DNA of 64,000 bases from the NCBI RefSeq assembly GCF_018342065.1, contig NZ_JAFDOE010000009.1, positions 250 through 64,249 of the forward strand. The letters are read 5' to 3'. Position 1 is the stretch's first letter. Each line of letters begins with the position of its first letter. The notes below the pieces were generated by a model. It was not told the origin of the DNA and ran no database searches. It was given only the letters and a program-made list of their open reading frames with translations. The stretch comes from Citrobacter sp. FP75 (lineage in GTDB: Bacteria > Pseudomonadota > Gammaproteobacteria > Enterobacterales > Enterobacteriaceae). The position numbers were made by a program, and so were the translations under genes. Below, one piece after another: positions 60,889-64,000 of this stretch.

Positions 60889-61578
60889 TCAGAACATCAG
60901 CCTCGCGACCAGCGGTGCCACCAGCACCATCACCACGCCGGAGAGCATCATCACCAGGCTGGCTATCACCCCTTCCTGCTGGCCAAGCTCATAGGAACGT
61001 GCAGTGCCTGCGCCGTGCGACGCCGCACCAAACCCGGCCCCTTTCGCCATACCTTCGCGGATGGAAAGACGCAAAAATAGCATGTCGCCAACCGCCATAC
61101 CGAACACGCCCGTGATCACCACAAATAGCGCGACCAGATCCGGCTGTCCGCCCAGCGGCTCTGCCGCTGCCAGCGCAAATGGCGTGGTCACGGAACGCAC
61201 CGCCAGACTGCGCTGGATCTCATCAGGTAACATAAACAGACGCGCCAGCCATACCGAACTGGTGACAGCCACCAGCGTTGCCGTCACCACGCCCGCCGTC
61301 AGCGACATCCAGTGGCGCTTAATCACCGCGAGATTATCGTAAACCGGCACGGCAAAAGCGATGGTCGCCGGGCCCAGCAGCCACATCAGCCAGTGCGATT
61401 CACCAATATAGTTTTGCCAGGAGATATGCCCGAACACCAGCATCAGCACCAGCAGCGCCGGCGTGAGGACCAGCGGCATCAGCGGCAATTTACGAAAACG
61501 ACGATACAGGCGTTTGTTGGCAAAATAGATACCCAATGTAATCACCAGACACAGCACGCTTAACTGGAAATTACTCAC
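60889..61578 (-). CDS. LrgB/CidB-family membrane protein
   Basis: 229 residues, 6-7 membrane spans, related to E. coli YohK and staphylococcal CidB/LrgB. Conserved features include SVTTPFALAAAEPLGG and GAASHGAGTARSYELGQQEG. The family was linked first to murein hydrolase control and autolysis, and in bacilli to pyruvate uptake. It overlaps the upstream LrgA-type gene by 8 bases, so the pair is co-translated. It is convergent with actP. Confidence 0.88.
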   Translation of the reverse strand: MSNFQLSVLCLVITLGIYFANKRLYRRFRKLPLMPLVLTPALLVLMLVFGHISWQNYIGESHWLMWLLGPATIAFAVPVYDNLAVIKRHWMSLTAGVVTATLVAVTSSVWLARLFMLPDEIQRSLAVRSVTTPFALAAAEPLGGQPDLVALFVVITGVFGMAVGDMLFLRLSIREGMAKGAGFGAASHGAGTARSYELGQQEGVIASLVMMLSGVVMVLVAPLVARLMF

Positions 61579-61981
61579 GGTTTAACCTGCTCATTTCATA
61601 GCGATACACTTTATCGACCACCCACGCCGTTGCGCCGAGCACCATCAGCGTACTGATCGCAATAACGGCAAAAATACGCCAGCCATCCACCAGCAGCAGG
61701 TGCGTATAATTCACCACCGCGACCACCGCCGGGACAAAAAACAGCAGCATTTCAGCCAGCAACCAGCGGGCGCCTGCGCGTATCCAGCTAAGCGGGATCA
61801 CGCGGCACACAATCAGCGCCAGCATCAGTACCATCCCGACCAGATTGGCGGGAAGCGGCAAATGCAGCCAGGAGACGAGATATTGGGCAAAAACAAATAA
61901 ACCTGCGTACAACAGAACCTGAACGGGGATCTGGAGTCGATGAATAACGGCAGGCGTCACGCGGCTTATCGCCACAGCCAT
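61571..61981 (-). CDS. LrgA/CidA-family holin-like protein
   Basis: 136 residues from ATG at 61981, the usual length for this family (E. coli YohJ 132). Four membrane helices are predicted, with the family core LHLPLPANLVGMVLM and LFFVPAVVAVVNY. The frame extends to ATGs at 62056 and 62065, but those lack a ribosome site and would nearly abut the divergent LysR gene. The shorter start leaves a normal promoter gap of about 100 bases. Partner of the LrgB-type protein downstream. Confidence 0.8.
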   Translation of the reverse strand: MAVAISRVTPAVIHRLQIPVQVLLYAGLFVFAQYLVSWLHLPLPANLVGMVLMLALIVCRVIPLSWIRAGARWLLAEMLLFFVPAVVAVVNYTHLLLVDGWRIFAVIAISTLMVLGATAWVVDKVYRYEMSRLNRE

Positions 61982-62040
61982 GAGGGAGTGTCCGTAAAAA
62001 ATAGAGAGCGCCAGTATAGAGACCCACCTCCCTGGACTGA

Positions 62041-62057
62041 AATGAATTAAACTCATT
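62041..62057. promoter_or_regulatory. Candidate LysR operator
   Basis: AATGA-N7-TCATT, a perfect inverted repeat of the T-N11-A type bound by LysR regulators. It lies in the divergent gap, 26 bases before the LysR-family gene and 60 bases before the chosen start of the LrgA-type gene. Confidence 0.5.
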
Positions 62058-62082
62058 GCAGGCATAGTCTTAAGGAATAATC

Positions 62083-62973
62083 ATGGATATCAGAACGCTG
62101 CGATATTTTGTTGAGGTGGTTCGCCAGCAGAGTTTTACCCGCGCGGCGGAGAAGCTTTTTGTCACCCAGCCCACTATCAGCAAAATGTTGAAGAACCTTG
62201 AAGACGAGCTGAACTGTACGCTGTTAATTCGTGACGGACGGCGATTGTTGTTGACCGACACCGGGCGAATCGTCTTCGAACGCGGCCTGGCGATCCTCGC
62301 CGAATTCCGCCAGCTTGAAGCGGAACTCAGCGATATTAACCATCTCAATAAAGGGATCCTGCGGCTCGGTATTCCCCCGATGGTCGGCATGTTAATGGCC
62401 GGGCCCATCAGCCTGTTTCGCCAGCGTTATCCCGGCGTTGAGCTGAAAATAGCAGAATTTGGCGGCTTAACCGTTCAGCAAGCGGTGATGAACGGCGATC
62501 TGGATGTGGCAATGACGGCGCTGCCGGTTGAAGAAGAGAGCGGGTTGGCAACGTTACCGCTTTTCAGTCATCCGCTCTGCGTGCTGGTCCCGCGCTCCGG
62601 TCAGTGGACAACGTGTGAATCCATTTCCCCCGAAGCGCTGGCGGAGCACCCGCTGCTTATATACAACGAAGATTTTGCCCTGAGCCGTCAGCTACTGGAG
62701 TTGTTTAGCCAGCACAACGTCAAGCCGCGCATTGCAGTCCGCAGCGGGCAGTGGGATTTCCTGGCTGCGATGGTGCAGGCCGGGGTCGGGATCGCCATTT
62801 TACCGGAACCGATTTGCCAAAGGCTGGATAAGCAAACCCTGCGCTGGATCCCGCTGGAGAGTCATTTACGCTGGCAGTTGGGTATGATCTGGCGCGAAGG
62901 TGTTTATCTTTCTCACAGCGCCCATGCGTGGCTGAAATGCTGCGAAGGTTTTTGGTTAACGCAGGAGTCGTAA
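62083..62973 (+). CDS. LysR-family regulator of the LrgAB-type pair
   Basis: 296 residues. The N-terminal helix-turn-helix (about 1-60, with TRAAEKLFVTQPTISKMLKNLE) precedes a typical two-lobed effector domain. It is divergent from the LrgA/LrgB-type genes, the arrangement seen for CidR-like activators, which respond to acetate or pyruvate metabolism. AAGGA precedes the start. It is not a LysR protein I can name. Confidence 0.88.
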   Translation: MDIRTLRYFVEVVRQQSFTRAAEKLFVTQPTISKMLKNLEDELNCTLLIRDGRRLLLTDTGRIVFERGLAILAEFRQLEAELSDINHLNKGILRLGIPPMVGMLMAGPISLFRQRYPGVELKIAEFGGLTVQQAVMNGDLDVAMTALPVEEESGLATLPLFSHPLCVLVPRSGQWTTCESISPEALAEHPLLIYNEDFALSRQLLELFSQHNVKPRIAVRSGQWDFLAAMVQAGVGIAILPEPICQRLDKQTLRWIPLESHLRWQLGMIWREGVYLSHSAHAWLKCCEGFWLTQES

Positions 62974-63005
62974 GTGCCGGATGCGGGGTAACCGCCATCC
63001 GGCAC
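62974..63005. repeat. REP element between the LysR gene and yjcE
   Basis: Perfect 10-bp arms GTGCCGGATG (62974-62983) and CATCCGGCAC (62996-63005). It fills the gap between the two convergent genes and likely caps both transcripts. Confidence 0.85.
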
Positions 63006-63011
63006 AACCGT

Positions 63012-64000
63012 TTATTGGTTCTCGATCAATAACGCTTCCAGCAAATCCAGATCGTGCAGCAGTTTCTGCAGCGTTTCATTGCTGATTTCGCGCGTGGCGC
63101 GCAGGTGATAAAGCTCCGCACGTTCTGAGCGCAGCGCGGCCAGACGAAAACGTCGTTCGAGGTTTTCTTCCTGCATGGAGCTTTCTACATCGTTTCGCCC
63201 ATCGGCACGACGACGCAGATTACCAATCACGCGCGAACTCACCTCGGTTAGAAGCTGATTATCAATATTCTCTTCGCTGTCCGCAGCCAGACGTTCTTCC
63301 ATTTTCTGGATGGCGACAATCGCCACTTCCGCCGTTGCGGCGCGGGCAATGCGAATCTCTTTTTGCTGCTGCGAGTGATCCGCCACTTCCAGATGCTGCA
63401 GCAGAATCGGCAGCATCACCACGCCAACAAACAGCGAGAACAGAATCACACCGGCGGCGAGGAAGATCAGCTCATAACGTGCCGGGAAGCCGCTGCCGTC
63501 CGGCAACAATAGCGGAATGGAGAGCACACCAGCCAGCGTGATGGCCCCGCGCACGCCAGCAAAGGATGCGATCAGGATTTCACGCGTGGTCCAGGAGCCA
63601 AACTCCATTGGTTTTTTCTTCAGAAAACGCATGCTGAAGTTTTTCATGGTCCACAGCCAGCCAAAACGCACCAGCATCAGCGCCACGTAAATCAATACGA
63701 TATCGGTAAACAGCATCCAGATTTCGACATTCGGATCGGCTTCTGCCGCCGCCAGCGAAGACTCCAGAATCCCCGGTAACTGTAGCCCTAACAGCAGGAA
63801 GACCATGCCGTTAAACACAAACTCGAGCATGGCCCAGGTGCTGTTCGCACGTAAACGCATCGCCAGCGGTGCGCGACGCATCACGCCGGAACGGGTGATT
63901 GTCATCCCGGCAGCCACCGCCGCGAGGATCCCGGAAACACCAATGTGTTCCGCAATCAGATATGAGGCAAACGGCAGCAGGAACAGCAGGACGATTTGCG
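63012..64000 (-). CDS. yjcE: Na+/H+ antiporter YjcE, C-terminal part
   Basis: The last 329 or so codons of a CPA1-family cation/proton antiporter, similar to E. coli YjcE (549 residues). The frame is open to the window edge, so the N-terminal part and start lie beyond it; a GTG at 63917 is internal. Seen here are membrane spans (ending VILFSLFVGVVMLPILLQH) with the conserved SFAGVRGAITLAGVLSIPLLLP segment, then a long charged cytoplasmic helical tail. Confidence 0.95.
   Translation of the reverse strand, partial: QIVLLFLLPFASYLIAEHIGVSGILAAVAAGMTITRSGVMRRAPLAMRLRANSTWAMLEFVFNGMVFLLLGLQLPGILESSLAAAEADPNVEIWMLFTDIVLIYVALMLVRFGWLWTMKNFSMRFLKKKPMEFGSWTTREILIASFAGVRGAITLAGVLSIPLLLPDGSGFPARYELIFLAAGVILFSLFVGVVMLPILLQHLEVADHSQQQKEIRIARAATAEVAIVAIQKMEERLAADSEENIDNQLLTEVSSRVIGNLRRRADGRNDVESSMQEENLERRFRLAALRSERAELYHLRATREISNETLQKLLHDLDLLEALLIENQ

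Noticed and set aside
62056-62065. Upstream starts for the LrgA-type gene
   Set aside because: No ribosome site, and they would leave only 17-26 bases to the divergent LysR gene. The ATG at 61981 gives the family length.

Overview
The window is chromosomal DNA of an enterobacterium close to Escherichia and Salmonella. Citrobacter is my best guess, from protein similarity to both genera and from the mix of genes present; no search could be run. Gene order follows, in reverse, the E. coli K-12 segment from dcuS to yjcE, with lineage-specific replacements. There are no rRNA or tRNA genes, prophages, insertion sequences or CRISPR arrays. REP units lie in many gene gaps and one ERIC element is present. 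Almost every gene is intact.

Layout. (1) 0.2-7.2 kb: anaerobic C4-dicarboxylate module, with sensor kinase/regulator dcuS-dcuR, antiporter dcuB, fumarase fumB and membrane protein yjdF. Together they take up fumarate or malate, supply fumarate and export succinate. (2) 7.4-12.2 kb: arginine-dependent acid resistance adiA-adiY-adiC. The melibiose genes that sit here in K-12 are absent. (3) 12.4-15.9 kb: lipid A modification and its control, eptA-basR-basS, plus the unlisted 29-codon gene pmrR antisense to the end of basS. Two almost identical BasR boxes precede eptA and pmrR. (4) 15.9-22.4 kb: osmolyte transporter proP, a 2-keto-3-deoxygluconate permease, and the dynamin-like pair crfC-yjcZ. 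(5) 23.0-34.7 kb: phnA, phnB and a complete phosphonate operon phnC-phnP, with transport, C-P lyase core, accessory ATPases and finishing enzymes all intact.

(6) 34.7-44.9 kb is the most accessory part. It holds a RelE-type toxin-antitoxin pair with its own promoter and palindrome, the heptad-repeat periplasmic protein YjdP, and a sugar locus. The sugar locus has an ABC importer, a D-lyxose-type isomerase, a PfkB kinase and a class II aldolase, with a hybrid histidine kinase at one end and an OmpR-type regulator at the other. It occupies the place of the allose (als) and mdtNOP genes of K-12. It resembles an operon of E. coli O157:H7 of which only the isomerase has, to my knowledge, been studied.

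(7) 45.2-56.3 kb: selenoprotein formate dehydrogenase fdhF with SECIS, yjcO, gltP and the periplasmic nitrite-reductase operon nrfABCDEFG. (8) 56.7-60.8 kb: acetate scavenging acs-yjcH-actP, interrupted by REP and ERIC repeats. (9) 60.9-64.0 kb: a CidA/LrgB-type membrane pair with a divergent LysR regulator, then the C-terminal part of antiporter yjcE running off the window.

Most of the window is ordinary enterobacterial core genome. The best leads are the sugar locus with its split two-component system, the pmrR leader hairpin, and the long dcuR-dcuB gap.
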